From contig JAZNBK010000017.1 of the NCBI GenBank assembly GCA_045587025.1, positions 1 to 55,607 of the forward strand: a stretch of 55,607 nt of DNA, read 5' to 3'. The notes beneath the pieces were generated by a model, which was not told the DNA's origin, ran no database searches, and saw only the letters and a program-made list of their open reading frames with translations. A program made the position numbers and the translations under genes. The stretch is from UBA1740 sp045587025. GTDB lineage: Bacteria; Bacillota; Clostridia; Oscillospirales; CAG-272. Below are positions 40,523 to 49,024 of this stretch, in pieces (positions within the stretch are counted from its first letter, which is position 1; each line of letters begins with the position of its first letter).

Positions 40523-42289
40523 TTAGATGCGTTCTTTTATTTCGTGCTTGATTTTTGAAACGAATTCATCGAGCGACATCGTGACGGTCTCGCCAGTATC
40601 GCGATAACGAACAGAAACGTTTCCTTCCTCTGCTTCCTTTGCGCCGATTATCAGCATATAAGGAACTCTCTCGACCATCTGAGCTTCTCTTATCATATAG
40701 CCGATCTTTTCGTTTCGAGCGTCGAGGGCGCAACGTACCTTTTCCTCGCGGAGACGCTCGTAAATCTTTTGAGCGTAATCAGCGCTCTTTTCGGAAACCA
40801 AAAGAACCTTCGCCTGAGTAGGCGCGAGCCATACCGGGAATTTACCTGCGTAATGCTCGGTAATGATACCGATAAATCTCTCGATAGAGCCGAAGCAAAC
40901 TCGGTGTATCATAATAGGACGCTGCTTTTCGCCCTTCTCGTCGGTATATTCAAGCTGGAAGTTAAGCGGCATCTGGAAGTCGAGCTGAATAGTTCCGCAC
41001 TGCCACGTTCTTCCCAAGCTGTCTTCGAGGTGAAAGTCGATTTTAGGTCCGTAGAATGCGCCGTCGCCCTCGTTCAAAATATAAGGCATTCCAAGCTTTT
41101 CGAGCGCATTTTTAAGTCCCTCGGTCGCTGCTTCCCAGTCCTCGTCGCTTCCCATACTGTCCTCGGGACGAGTAGAAAGCTCGATAAAATACTTAAATCC
41201 AAATTTAGTATAAACCTCGTTAATGAGATGCACAACACCCATGATCTCGTCTGTAATCTGGTCTCGGCGCATAAATATGTGCGCGTCGTCCTGAGTAAAG
41301 CAACGAACGCGGAAAAGTCCGTGAAGCGCGCCCTTAAGCTCGTGACGGTGAACGAGTCCAAGCTCTCCCGCACGCAAAGGAAGGTCACGGTAGCTATGGA
41401 GCTGACTGCGATAAACCATAACGCCGCCCGGGCAGTTCATCGGCTTTACGCAATAGATCTCATCGTCTATTGTCGTTGAATACATATTATCCTTATAATG
41501 ATCCCAGTGTCCGCTTGTCTCCCAAAGGTGTCTGTTCATAATCATAGGAGTTGAAATTTCCACGTAGTTATCACGGTAGTGGATATCTCTCCAATAATCT
41601 ATGAGGGCATTTTTAAGAGCCATACCCTTGGGTAAAAAGAACGGAAATCCGGGTCCTTCCTCACTCATCATAAAGAGCTCCATTTCCTTGCCTATCTTGC
41701 GATGGTCACGGCGCTCCGCCTCCTCCATCTGCTTCAGATAATTGTCAAGCTCCTCCTGCGTTGCAAAAGCGATACCGTTAATTCTCGTGAGCATTTTATT
41801 GTTCTTATCATTCTTCCAATATGCGCCCGACTGCTGAACTATCTTGAACGCCTTCAACGCTTTCGTATAGCAGAGGTGTGGTCCTATACACATATCTACA
41901 TAATCGCCCTGCTGATAGAAGCTGATAACGGCATCTTCTGCAAGGTCGCCTATATGCTCTACCTTATATTTCTCTTTTCTCTCCTCCATAAGCGCTATTG
42001 CCTTTTCTCTGTCGAGAATAAAAGGTCTTATAGGAAGATTTTCCTTTACTATCTTGCGCATTTCCTTTTCAATTGCGGCGAGATCCTCGTCTGTGAGCTT
42101 AACGTCGCCCAAATCTACGTCATAATAAAAGCCCTTTTCTGTCGCAGGTCCGTAAGCAAAATCCGCATTCGGATAAAGGCGCTTTATTGCCTGAGCCATT
42201 ACGTGAGCCGCTGTGTGTCTTATTATATGCAGCTCCTCGTCCTTGTCAACGGTTTCCTTAACTGTTCCGTCGTTGTAAATAACCTTCAT
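40523..42289 (-). CDS. thrS: Threonyl-tRNA synthetase (TGS-less)
   Basis: ThrRS charges tRNA-Thr and edits Ser-tRNA-Thr. The 588-aa product begins almost directly with the editing domain (HTAAHVMAQAIKRLYP near residue 27; the GDYVDMCIGPHL motif near 128), followed by the class II catalytic domain (motif 2 RVRCFTQDDAHIF near 320, zinc-binding Cys in MNCPGGVMVY near 286, motif 3 HRVCFGSIERFIGIITEHY) and an anticodon-binding domain. It is about 55 residues shorter than the E. coli enzyme because the N-terminal TGS domain is absent. Expression is controlled by an upstream T-box leader with a threonine specifier. Confidence 0.96.
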   Translation of the reverse strand: MKVIYNDGTVKETVDKDEELHIIRHTAAHVMAQAIKRLYPNADFAYGPATEKGFYYDVDLGDVKLTDEDLAAIEKEMRKIVKENLPIRPFILDREKAIALMEERKEKYKVEHIGDLAEDAVISFYQQGDYVDMCIGPHLCYTKALKAFKIVQQSGAYWKNDKNNKMLTRINGIAFATQEELDNYLKQMEEAERRDHRKIGKEMELFMMSEEGPGFPFFLPKGMALKNALIDYWRDIHYRDNYVEISTPMIMNRHLWETSGHWDHYKDNMYSTTIDDEIYCVKPMNCPGGVMVYRSQLHSYRDLPLRAGELGLVHRHELKGALHGLFRVRCFTQDDAHIFMRRDQITDEIMGVVHLINEVYTKFGFKYFIELSTRPEDSMGSDEDWEAATEGLKNALEKLGMPYILNEGDGAFYGPKIDFHLEDSLGRTWQCGTIQLDFQMPLNFQLEYTDEKGEKQRPIMIHRVCFGSIERFIGIITEHYAGKFPVWLAPTQAKVLLVSEKSADYAQKIYERLREEKVRCALDARNEKIGYMIREAQMVERVPYMLIIGAKEAEEGNVSVRYRDTGETVTMSLDEFVSKIKHEIKERI

Positions 42290-42317
42290 ATTTTATCCCT
42301 CTCTTAAAATAAATTAC

Positions 42318-42572
42318 TTAATAAAAATAAAAAACGCCCCTAATGCCTACGTTCTGTAAGCACTAAGGGTGCAATAAATGCACGGTTCCACCTTAATTTT
42401 TAACTCGAATTCTATCAAACTCCATTCTTTAACGCAGAAATACGGCAATATTTCAATATTGCAACTCGGGAGTGGTATTCACAATTCCAAGGTAAAGGAC
42501 TTTCAGCCGACGCCCTCTCTCTGTGTACCTAAAAAATCGCTACTCTTTCCGTCACTGTTTTTCTCTATACAA
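42318..42572 (-). ncRNA. T-box leader of thrS
   Basis: On the minus strand the leader has an AG-rich stem I region (AGAGAGAGG), a candidate specifier loop GAATACCAC giving the Thr codon ACC (near 42474), the conserved antiterminator T-box AAGGTGGAACCGTG (near 42390) and a terminator stem GCACCCTTAGTGC/GGCATTAGGGGCG with TTTTTT (to about 42325). By the known mechanism uncharged tRNA-Thr stabilises the antiterminator. Confidence 0.93.
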
Positions 42573-42577
42573 GAAGG

Positions 42578-42606
42578 ATTATAGCACACCTTTTTGCTTT
42601 TGTCAA
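42578..42606 (-). promoter_or_regulatory. Sigma-A promoter of the thrS T-box
   Basis: Full-consensus minus strand -35 TTGACA (42601-42606), 17-bp spacer, -10 TATAAT (42578-42583). Confidence 0.9.
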
Positions 42607-42623
42607 TATACAAATTTAAAGAT

Positions 42624-42684
42624 TGAAAAAGGGCGGCAAAATCGACCGCAAGCAAAAAAATGCCACGGTAAATCAAGCCGCCCT
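42624..42684 (-). terminator. Terminator of the KDPG aldolase-VOC gene
   Basis: Minus strand AGGGCGGC pairs with GCCGCCCT across a loop of about 39 nt, followed by TTTTTC. It lies just before the thrS promoter. Confidence 0.65.
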
Positions 42685-42697
42685 CTCGATATGGGGA

Positions 42698-43660
42698 TTA
42701 TTTCGTTACGAGATGAATAGCAAATCCGCAAATTTCGTCCTTCAAATAAACGAACTTCGGCTTGCCCTTGTCGTCGTAAGTAATAGTTTCCTCGTCTATT
42801 TCTACGCCTATTCTCTTGAGATATGCAATTGCGCGGTCAACGAAATTGGTCTTTATACCAATATGTCCCATAGTACCTCTGCCGTTTGAGTTCATAAGCT
42901 CGAACGAGTTGCCTGCAAAAATGCTCTTGCTGGTTTCTCTCGGGGAGAAGCCGAACAGCTTACACAAAAGCTCTGCGCCGCGCTTTGCCTCTGCATCGCT
43001 GGGGTTGTTGATACCGATATGAGCAAATTCAAATCCCAGGAGCGTGTTAACAGCGCCTCTCGTGAGCTCTGCAATTTTGTCAAACTCGCCCGCCTTGATA
43101 AGCTCATCCTTAACCATAAAGCTTCCGCCGCAGCAAAGTATCTTGTTGAACTTCAAATAGGAAAGTATGTTATCCGCGTTAAGTCCGCCCGTGGGCATAA
43201 ACTTAATGTTACCGTACGGAGCGCTCATCGCCTTAAGCATAGGCAAGCCGCCTGCCGCTTCTGCCGGGAAGAATTTTACGGTATCAAGTCCGAGCTCGAT
43301 AGCCGCCTCAATATCGGAGGGAGAGGAGCATCCCGGAACTACGGGGATATTCTTCTCAACGCAATAAGCGACCGTCTTGGGATTTAAGCCGGGGCTTACT
43401 ATAAAGGTTGCGCCTGCCGCAATCGCTTCATCCACCTGCTTTGTCGTAAGTACCGTTCCCGCGCCTACGAGCATATCGGGATACGCTTCAGTTATTTTCT
43501 TAATTGCTTCTGCAGCGCACGAGGTACGGAAGGTAATTTCCGCTGCGGGAAGTCCGCCGTCAATTAACGCCTTTGCAAGCGGAACCGCATCGTCTGCATT
43601 CTCGATCTTGATAACCGGAATAATACCGATTTCATAAAGCTTCTGATAAATTTCTTTCAT
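42698..43660 (-). CDS. KDPG/KHG aldolase fused to a VOC (glyoxalase-like) domain
   Basis: Residues 1-205 are a class I KDPG/KHG aldolase (Entner-Doudoroff and uronate breakdown): AAEITFRTSCAAEAI (catalytic Glu near residue 40), GAGTVLT (near 65), the Schiff-base Lys in TVKFFPAEAAGG (near 131) and MPTGGL (near 155). Residues about 210-320 form a VOC domain (FEFAHIGINNPSDAEAK; GTMGHIGIKTNFVDRAIAYL; IHLVTK) with two candidate metal His. Plain Eda is about 205-215 aa. I recall this fusion in other Clostridia; the role of the VOC part is unknown to me. It is divergent from a response-regulator gene. Confidence 0.88.
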   Translation of the reverse strand: MKEIYQKLYEIGIIPVIKIENADDAVPLAKALIDGGLPAAEITFRTSCAAEAIKKITEAYPDMLVGAGTVLTTKQVDEAIAAGATFIVSPGLNPKTVAYCVEKNIPVVPGCSSPSDIEAAIELGLDTVKFFPAEAAGGLPMLKAMSAPYGNIKFMPTGGLNADNILSYLKFNKILCCGGSFMVKDELIKAGEFDKIAELTRGAVNTLLGFEFAHIGINNPSDAEAKRGAELLCKLFGFSPRETSKSIFAGNSFELMNSNGRGTMGHIGIKTNFVDRAIAYLKRIGVEIDEETITYDDKGKPKFVYLKDEICGFAIHLVTK

Positions 43661-43696
43661 AACCGTTCTCCTACAAGTTTTAAATTTAACATATTT

Positions 43697-43725
43697 ATTT
43701 TACCTCAAAAAAAAGATTATATCAA
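43697..43725 (-). promoter_or_regulatory. Promoter of the KDPG aldolase-VOC gene
   Basis: Minus strand -35 TTGATA (43720-43725), 17-bp spacer, -10 TAAAAT (43697-43702). The direct repeat at 43726-43758 abuts its -35. Confidence 0.6.
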
Positions 43726-43758
43726 TTGCAAATATTGACCTGACATTTGCAAATATTG
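43726..43758. promoter_or_regulatory. Direct repeat TTGCAAATATTG, 21-bp spacing, between divergent promoters
   Basis: The 12-mer TTGCAAATATTG occurs exactly at 43726-43737 and 43747-43758. The spacing equals two helical turns. It sits between the aldolase promoter and the response-regulator promoter. OmpR/PhoB-type proteins bind direct repeats, so the adjacent regulator is a candidate binder. Confidence 0.6.
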
Positions 43759-43773
43759 CTTTGTGATTTTTTA

Positions 43774-43802
43774 TTGACTTTAAATGTAAATTGAAGTATA
43801 AT
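43774..43802 (+). promoter_or_regulatory. Sigma-A promoter of the response regulator-addB unit
   Basis: -35 TTGACT (43774-43779), 17-bp spacer, -10 TATAAT (43797-43802). Confidence 0.8.
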
Positions 43803-43844
43803 TATTGTATAAAAACGTACTGCTTTCGATAGGAGGAAAAATGG

Positions 43845-44441
43845 ATGAAAAATGATGTCTGCATAGTAACTGCCGACCGCATTTACGCTCAATGGATTTT
43901 GCTCGAGCTTGCGAAATACAAAAAAAGCGTCGTCGTTTCGAGCACGCTTTCAAATGCGCCGAGCGCGTCCGTTTATATAATAGACACAGACACGGTCCCC
44001 TCCTATAAAAACGTATCGAAGCTTATTCTTTTCGGTATGTCTGCTAAAAAAATCAAAGAAAAAAATATATACCTGACGCGTCCTTTTACCGCGCAGGAGC
44101 TGATAGACGCATACGAGAGAGTAGACGCAGCGGAGGATGAGGCAATATATTCCCAGCAAGCAACGGAAGCTTTAAAAGGAAAAAAATATATATCCCACGC
44201 AGATATGGAGATTTCTCTGACGGAAAAGGAATACGCTTTATATTCAATGTTATGGGAAGCTAAGGGAAAGCCGGTCAGCCGAGAGGCGTTATGCGAGGCG
44301 CTCTGGGGCAAGCCGGACGACAACTCTCTCAACCTATATATACATTACCTGAGACAAAAGCTTGAAGCGAACGGCGCCAAGGCAATCCGTTCGCACAGGG
44401 GAAAGGGATACAGCATTATACTGCGAAAGGGCGATAAATAA
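43845..44441 (+). CDS. Atypical OmpR/PhoB-type response regulator
   Basis: The C-terminal part of this 198-aa product (about residues 115-195) is a winged helix of OmpR/PhoB type: ISLTEKEYALYSMLWEAKGKPVSREALCEALWG and NLYIHYLRQKLEANGAKAIRSHRGKGYSI. The N-terminal 105 residues look like a shortened receiver: the first-strand acidic pair is reduced to AD (residues 10-11), a possible phosphorylated Asp is at 47 (YIIDTD), and the conserved Lys of the KP motif is Arg (TRPF near 82). No histidine kinase gene is adjacent. The ATG chosen is 8 nt after AGGAGG; another ATG four bases earlier opens only a four-codon frame. Directly followed by addB. Confidence 0.85.
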   Translation: MKNDVCIVTADRIYAQWILLELAKYKKSVVVSSTLSNAPSASVYIIDTDTVPSYKNVSKLILFGMSAKKIKEKNIYLTRPFTAQELIDAYERVDAAEDEAIYSQQATEALKGKKYISHADMEISLTEKEYALYSMLWEAKGKPVSREALCEALWGKPDDNSLNLYIHYLRQKLEANGAKAIRSHRGKGYSIILRKGDK

Positions 44442-47400
44442 ATGTTACACATTATAAAAGGCGATATTGGAAGCGGAAAAACAACCTTTTTGGCGCGCCT
44501 CGCAGAAAAATTGATTTCCGAAAAGAAAAACTGCTTTCTTATAGTACCGGAGCAACAGACGGTAAGCGCTGAACGTTTTATGGCGCAACGTCTCTCCCCC
44601 TCCTTCCCTCTCTATTTTGAGATTACAAACTTTTCACGACTTGCAAATACAATTTTTCGTAAATACGGCGGTATTTCATATAATTATTCAAGCGAGGCAA
44701 CTCGCTCGCTCATTATGTGGAAAACGCTGGGCGAGCTGCTTCCCTTTCTGCACGAAAGCCACAAGGAAGTCGAATACGGGCTCGTTAAAAGGACCTTATC
44801 CGCTTTGTCGGAGCTTCAGGCGGGCGCTATAAGCGCGCAGAAGCTCGATGAAGCGATAGATATGGCAGACGACAATCGTCTGCGCGAGAAGCTGCAAGAC
44901 CTCTCTAAGATTTCAACGCTCTACTACTCGCTTTTGAAGGAGCACTATAACGACCAAGGAGAAGACCTCGACCGTCTTTGCGAGCTTTTAGAGCAGCATA
45001 ATTTTTTTGACTGCTCTGCTGTTTTCGTTGACTCGTTCACGAGCTTTACTATGCAGGAATACAAAATCCTGTCCCAGATAATGAAGCAATGCGACCTATA
45101 TATTACCCTCGCTCTTCCTCAAAACAGCGACGAGAGAATTTGCTTTGAGGAGATAGAAAATTGTGAAAAGAAGCTTCTTATATCTGCCACTCTCAACAAA
45201 ATCGAGTTTGAAATTTTGCGGCTCGGAGAAAGTATAAGAAATCCTTCACCTCTTCTGCGCTACGTGGCGAAAAATATGACCTCGTCCGTCTGCAACTCGC
45301 TCCCCAAACATGACGGTGACCGTGAAGATGATGAAAAGCTAAGAATCATAGAATGTCCCGACCCGTACGCAGAAGCCGAATTCGTCGCCCTTGATATTAA
45401 AAGAAAAGTGCAAAACGGCGCTAAATACAGTGACTTCTCGATATTTGCGCGAGACGCGTCGTTATACGAGGGCATTTTAGATAACACGCTCAAAAAATAC
45501 GATATTCCCTTTTTTATGTCGCTACGCACCGACGTTTCTGCTTTTGCGCCTATAAGAATGATTTACGCCGCCTATTCCGTCTGTATAAGCAACTTCAGTC
45601 AAAAGGACGTAATAACGTACCTGAAGTGCGGTCTTACGGGACTGTCTGAAAAGGACTGCGACGATTTTGAAATATATACTAAGAAATGGAACATAAACGG
45701 AAGAAGATTTTACGACGGCTTGGACTGGAATATGAGCCCTTTGGGCTACGTCAGCCAAAAAAACGACGATAGAATATCCGAATTTTTAATTCGTATAAAT
45801 CGAACGAAAAATATACTTATCGAGCCGTTAGAAGCGCTCTACGACTTCTGCAAGGAAAAACGCAGCGTATCCGAGCATTGCCACTCTCTTTTCTCGTTTA
45901 TGCAAAAGCTCTCTATCGAAGAAAAGCTTTTCGAAATGGCAGAAAAAGCAGAAAAGGAAAACGACGTTCAGGAAAGCGAAAATCTGAAAAAGCTTTTCTC
46001 TGTTATCTGCGATTCTCTTGATAAATTGTGCGACACGCTACCGGATACTGTACTTGGCGCAGAGCATTTCGTTCAGCTGCTCCGTATCGTTTTCAACGAG
46101 ACGGACATAGGACAAATCCCCTCTTTTTTCGATTCCGTTACCGTCGGCTCTGCCGATATGCTCAGAGCCGAATCCAAGCATATCTATCTTTTCGGCGTCA
46201 ATGCCGGTGAATTTCCCGCAACGGTTACTGATAACAGCTTTTTCTCCCAAAACGACAGAGAAATTCTCTGCGAGCTGGGGCTAAACTTAGAACAAAACCT
46301 GACGGAGAAGGCATCCCGCGAGCTTTTCTGCTTTTACCGCGCATTTTGCTCGGCAACAGAGAGCGTTTCGCTTTCATATTCAAATTCAGGGCCTTCATAT
46401 GCTCCGCAGTCACCTTCGTATTTCATAAAAAACATAAAGCATTTAGCGGGTGACCACGCCAAGAGCGTCACTTATAATTCGCTGAATGAAATAGAGCGGC
46501 TTTGGAACAAGAGCGCCGCCTTTGAGATGCTCGGAAATATGGAAAACGGTAACGAGCGCCAAGCGCTTATTGATATTTTTTCAGAGGATGCCGAATACGC
46601 AAGAAGATTAAGCGGCTTAAAATCCCCTCTGATTACAAAAAATGCGAAAATTTCAGAAAGCATAATAAAGGACCTGTATTCGTCAAGGATAAATACCACC
46701 CCCTCGCGTATAGAAAGATACGCTAAATGCAGCTTTTCTTACTTTTGCACCTATATAATGAAGCTTAATTCGCACGAAGACATAAAAATCGACTTCCTTA
46801 GCATCGGTAATTTCGTCCACGCCGTGCTGGAGATGCTTTTCGATTATCTGTCAAAGGACGGAAAGCGGATTTCCGACTTGAATGAGGAAGAAACGAAGGC
46901 GGCGGTATTGAGCATTACCTCTAAATATATCAGAGATATAACCCCGAAGGGCAGCGAGCAAACCCCGAGAATGAAGCACCTTTTTTACCGCTTATATAAC
47001 GCGGTCCTCGCGCTCGTAAAGAACCTGCAAAAAGAGTTTTCGCAAAGTGAATTTACGCCAAGATTTTTTGAATTTAAAATTTCAGAAAATGATAAAAATT
47101 CGCCGTCACCAATCAGCTTTGAAACGAAAAACGGCACGCGAATCTCACTCTACGGAACTATCGACAGAGTTGACACCTATAAAAAAGACGGCAACGTCTA
47201 CGTCCGCGTCGTTGACTACAAAACCGGCTCGAAGGAATTTTCACTTGAGAGCATATCCTACGGCTTAAATATGCAGATGCTTATCTACCTTTTCTCTATC
47301 TGGAAAACCGAAAACGAGCAATTCAGAAAAAAATTAGGTTGCGAGGACGGCGAAATAATACCCACAGGAGTTCTCTATCTATCTGCAAACGTCGAGGACA

Positions 47401-47765
47401 CGAAAATAGACAGCTTTGACGAGAATGAAATAGGAAAAGCAGTTATGGGCAAATACAGGCGAAACGGTCTTCTACTCAACGACGAGAACATACTTCGCGC
47501 AATGGACAAGAATTTAAACTCCGACTTTATCCCCGTAAAGCTCACGAAAAAGGGAGAATTATCTCCAAAGAAAGCTCTCGCTTCTTTAGATAAAATGGGA
47601 AAAATTCTCGAACAGATAAAGGACGTGCTATCTAATATTTGCTCCGAAATGCAATCAGGCAACATGGACGCCGTTCCATTAAGAGCGCCGAAAGTAAATT
47701 CTCCCTGCCAATACTGTAATCTTAAACCAATCTGCCGAAACAAAATGGCAAAAAGCAAGCGTTAA
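44442..47765 (+). CDS. addB: ATP-dependent helicase/nuclease subunit AddB
   Basis: AddAB resects double-strand breaks for recombination and reacts to Chi sites. The 1107-aa product has an N-terminal ATP-binding motif (GDIGSGKTTF, residues 7-16), a helicase-like middle (EQQTVSAERFMAQRL; DSFTSFTMQEYKIL), a C-terminal RecB-like nuclease with VVDYKTGSKEF (near residue 926) and GLNMQMLIYLF, and cysteines at SYFC (near 765) and CQYCNLKPICR at the end for the Fe-S cluster. Length matches AddB (about 1150). It starts right after the regulator stop. AddA is not downstream; a terminator and converging gapA follow. Confidence 0.93.
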   Translation: MLHIIKGDIGSGKTTFLARLAEKLISEKKNCFLIVPEQQTVSAERFMAQRLSPSFPLYFEITNFSRLANTIFRKYGGISYNYSSEATRSLIMWKTLGELLPFLHESHKEVEYGLVKRTLSALSELQAGAISAQKLDEAIDMADDNRLREKLQDLSKISTLYYSLLKEHYNDQGEDLDRLCELLEQHNFFDCSAVFVDSFTSFTMQEYKILSQIMKQCDLYITLALPQNSDERICFEEIENCEKKLLISATLNKIEFEILRLGESIRNPSPLLRYVAKNMTSSVCNSLPKHDGDREDDEKLRIIECPDPYAEAEFVALDIKRKVQNGAKYSDFSIFARDASLYEGILDNTLKKYDIPFFMSLRTDVSAFAPIRMIYAAYSVCISNFSQKDVITYLKCGLTGLSEKDCDDFEIYTKKWNINGRRFYDGLDWNMSPLGYVSQKNDDRISEFLIRINRTKNILIEPLEALYDFCKEKRSVSEHCHSLFSFMQKLSIEEKLFEMAEKAEKENDVQESENLKKLFSVICDSLDKLCDTLPDTVLGAEHFVQLLRIVFNETDIGQIPSFFDSVTVGSADMLRAESKHIYLFGVNAGEFPATVTDNSFFSQNDREILCELGLNLEQNLTEKASRELFCFYRAFCSATESVSLSYSNSGPSYAPQSPSYFIKNIKHLAGDHAKSVTYNSLNEIERLWNKSAAFEMLGNMENGNERQALIDIFSEDAEYARRLSGLKSPLITKNAKISESIIKDLYSSRINTTPSRIERYAKCSFSYFCTYIMKLNSHEDIKIDFLSIGNFVHAVLEMLFDYLSKDGKRISDLNEEETKAAVLSITSKYIRDITPKGSEQTPRMKHLFYRLYNAVLALVKNLQKEFSQSEFTPRFFEFKISENDKNSPSPISFETKNGTRISLYGTIDRVDTYKKDGNVYVRVVDYKTGSKEFSLESISYGLNMQMLIYLFSIWKTENEQFRKKLGCEDGEIIPTGVLYLSANVEDTKIDSFDENEIGKAVMGKYRRNGLLLNDENILRAMDKNLNSDFIPVKLTKKGELSPKKALASLDKMGKILEQIKDVLSNICSEMQSGNMDAVPLRAPKVNSPCQYCNLKPICRNKMAKSKR

Positions 47766-47818
47766 AAAAATCTCCATAGCGAAAGCAGGGTAAACCGCTT
47801 TTTCTATGGAGATTATTT
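47766..47818. terminator. Bidirectional terminator addB / gapA
   Basis: The arms AATCTCCATAG and CTATGGAGATT form an 11-bp stem around a loop that itself contains a GCGAAAGC/GGTAAACCGC fold. It is flanked by A and T runs. Confidence 0.75.
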
Positions 47819-47851
47819 ATTTTAGCGAAAATCGCTAAAGGATACCGTCAA

Positions 47852-48910
47852 TTATTTGAGTTCAGCAAAATACTTGATAGTTCTAACCATCTGGCTTGTG
47901 TAGGAGTTCTCGTTATCGTACCAAGAAACAACCTGTACCTGATAGGTGTTGTCATCAATCTTTGCAACCATTGTCTGAGTAGCGTCAAACAAAGAACCGT
48001 ACTTCATACCGATAACGTCGGAAGAAACGATTTCATCGGTGTTATAACCGAAGGACTCGGATGCCTGCGCCTTCATAGCTGCGTTGATGCTATCCTTTGT
48101 AACGTCCTTGCCTTCAACTACTGCAACGAGAATCGTAGTAGAACCGGTGCAGGTAGGAACTCTCTGAGCAGAACCGATAAGCTTTCCGTTAAGCTCGGGG
48201 ATAACAAGGCCGATTGCCTTTGCAGCGCCTGTAGAGTTAGGAACGATGTTCTGAGCAGCAGCTCTTGCACGGCGAAGGTCGCCCTTTCTGTGAGGACCGT
48301 CAAGAACCATCTGGTCGCCTGTGTAAGCGTGTACGGTGGTCATGATACCGGACTTGATCGGGAATGCGTCGTTAAGCGCCTTAGCCATAGGAGCCAAGCA
48401 GTTGGTGGTGCAGGAAGCAGCGGAGATGATGGTATCATCAGCGGTGAGCTCCTGATTGTTTACGTTATAAACTATTGTCTTAAGGTCGTTGCCTGCGGGA
48501 GCAGAAATAACAACCTTCTTTGCGCCTGCGTCGATGTGCGCCTGTGACTTCGCCTTAGAGGTATAGAAGCCGGTGCACTCGAGAACAACGTCTACGCCAA
48601 GCTCGCCCCAAGGCAAATCCTGCGCTTTGGGAGAAGCGTAAATCGTGATTTCCTTACCGTCAACGGTGATAGAGCCGGGAACTACAACAGTCTTTCCGTC
48701 CTCTGCAAGAACAGAATCCTTATACTCAACTGTGTGTCCCTGAGCTACGTAAGAACCCTGAGCGGTATCATACTTTAAAAGGTGAGCAAGCATTGCAGGG
48801 CTTGTAAGGTCGTTGATTGCAACTACCTCGTAACCTTCTGCGCCAAACATCTGACGGAAAGCCAAACGTCCGATACGGCCAAAGCCGTTAATAGCAACTT
48901 TAACTGCCAT
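47852..48910 (-). CDS. gapA: Glyceraldehyde-3-phosphate dehydrogenase
   Basis: GapA oxidatively phosphorylates glyceraldehyde-3-phosphate in glycolysis. The 352-aa product starts VKVAINGFGRIGRLAF, has the catalytic Cys in SAASCTTNCLAPM (near residue 155), the His in GIMTTVHAYTGDQ (near 182) and SWYDNENSYTSQMVRTIKYF at the end. The ATG used follows GGAGG at 8 nt; an earlier in-frame codon overlaps that site. Single-gene unit with its own promoter. Confidence 0.97.
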   Translation of the reverse strand: MAVKVAINGFGRIGRLAFRQMFGAEGYEVVAINDLTSPAMLAHLLKYDTAQGSYVAQGHTVEYKDSVLAEDGKTVVVPGSITVDGKEITIYASPKAQDLPWGELGVDVVLECTGFYTSKAKSQAHIDAGAKKVVISAPAGNDLKTIVYNVNNQELTADDTIISAASCTTNCLAPMAKALNDAFPIKSGIMTTVHAYTGDQMVLDGPHRKGDLRRARAAAQNIVPNSTGAAKAIGLVIPELNGKLIGSAQRVPTCTGSTTILVAVVEGKDVTKDSINAAMKAQASESFGYNTDEIVSSDVIGMKYGSLFDATQTMVAKIDDNTYQVQVVSWYDNENSYTSQMVRTIKYFAELK

Positions 48911-48961
48911 TTTGATTTCCTCCATTTATTAATAAAATATTTTATGGTTTTACAATTACTA

Positions 48962-48990
48962 ATTATATCACAACTTTTTTTACATTACAA
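48962..48990 (-). promoter_or_regulatory. Sigma-A promoter of gapA
   Basis: Minus strand -35 TTGTAA (48985-48990), 17-bp spacer, -10 TATAAT (48962-48967). Confidence 0.7.
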
Positions 48991-49024
48991 GAGAATTGTA
49001 TAATTTTTATCAAATTTGTAATCT

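Noticed and set aside
43841..43855. Four-codon frame (ATG to TGA) just before the response regulator start
   Set aside because: It overlaps the real start by chance (ATGGATG); the real ATG has the better distance to AGGAGG.
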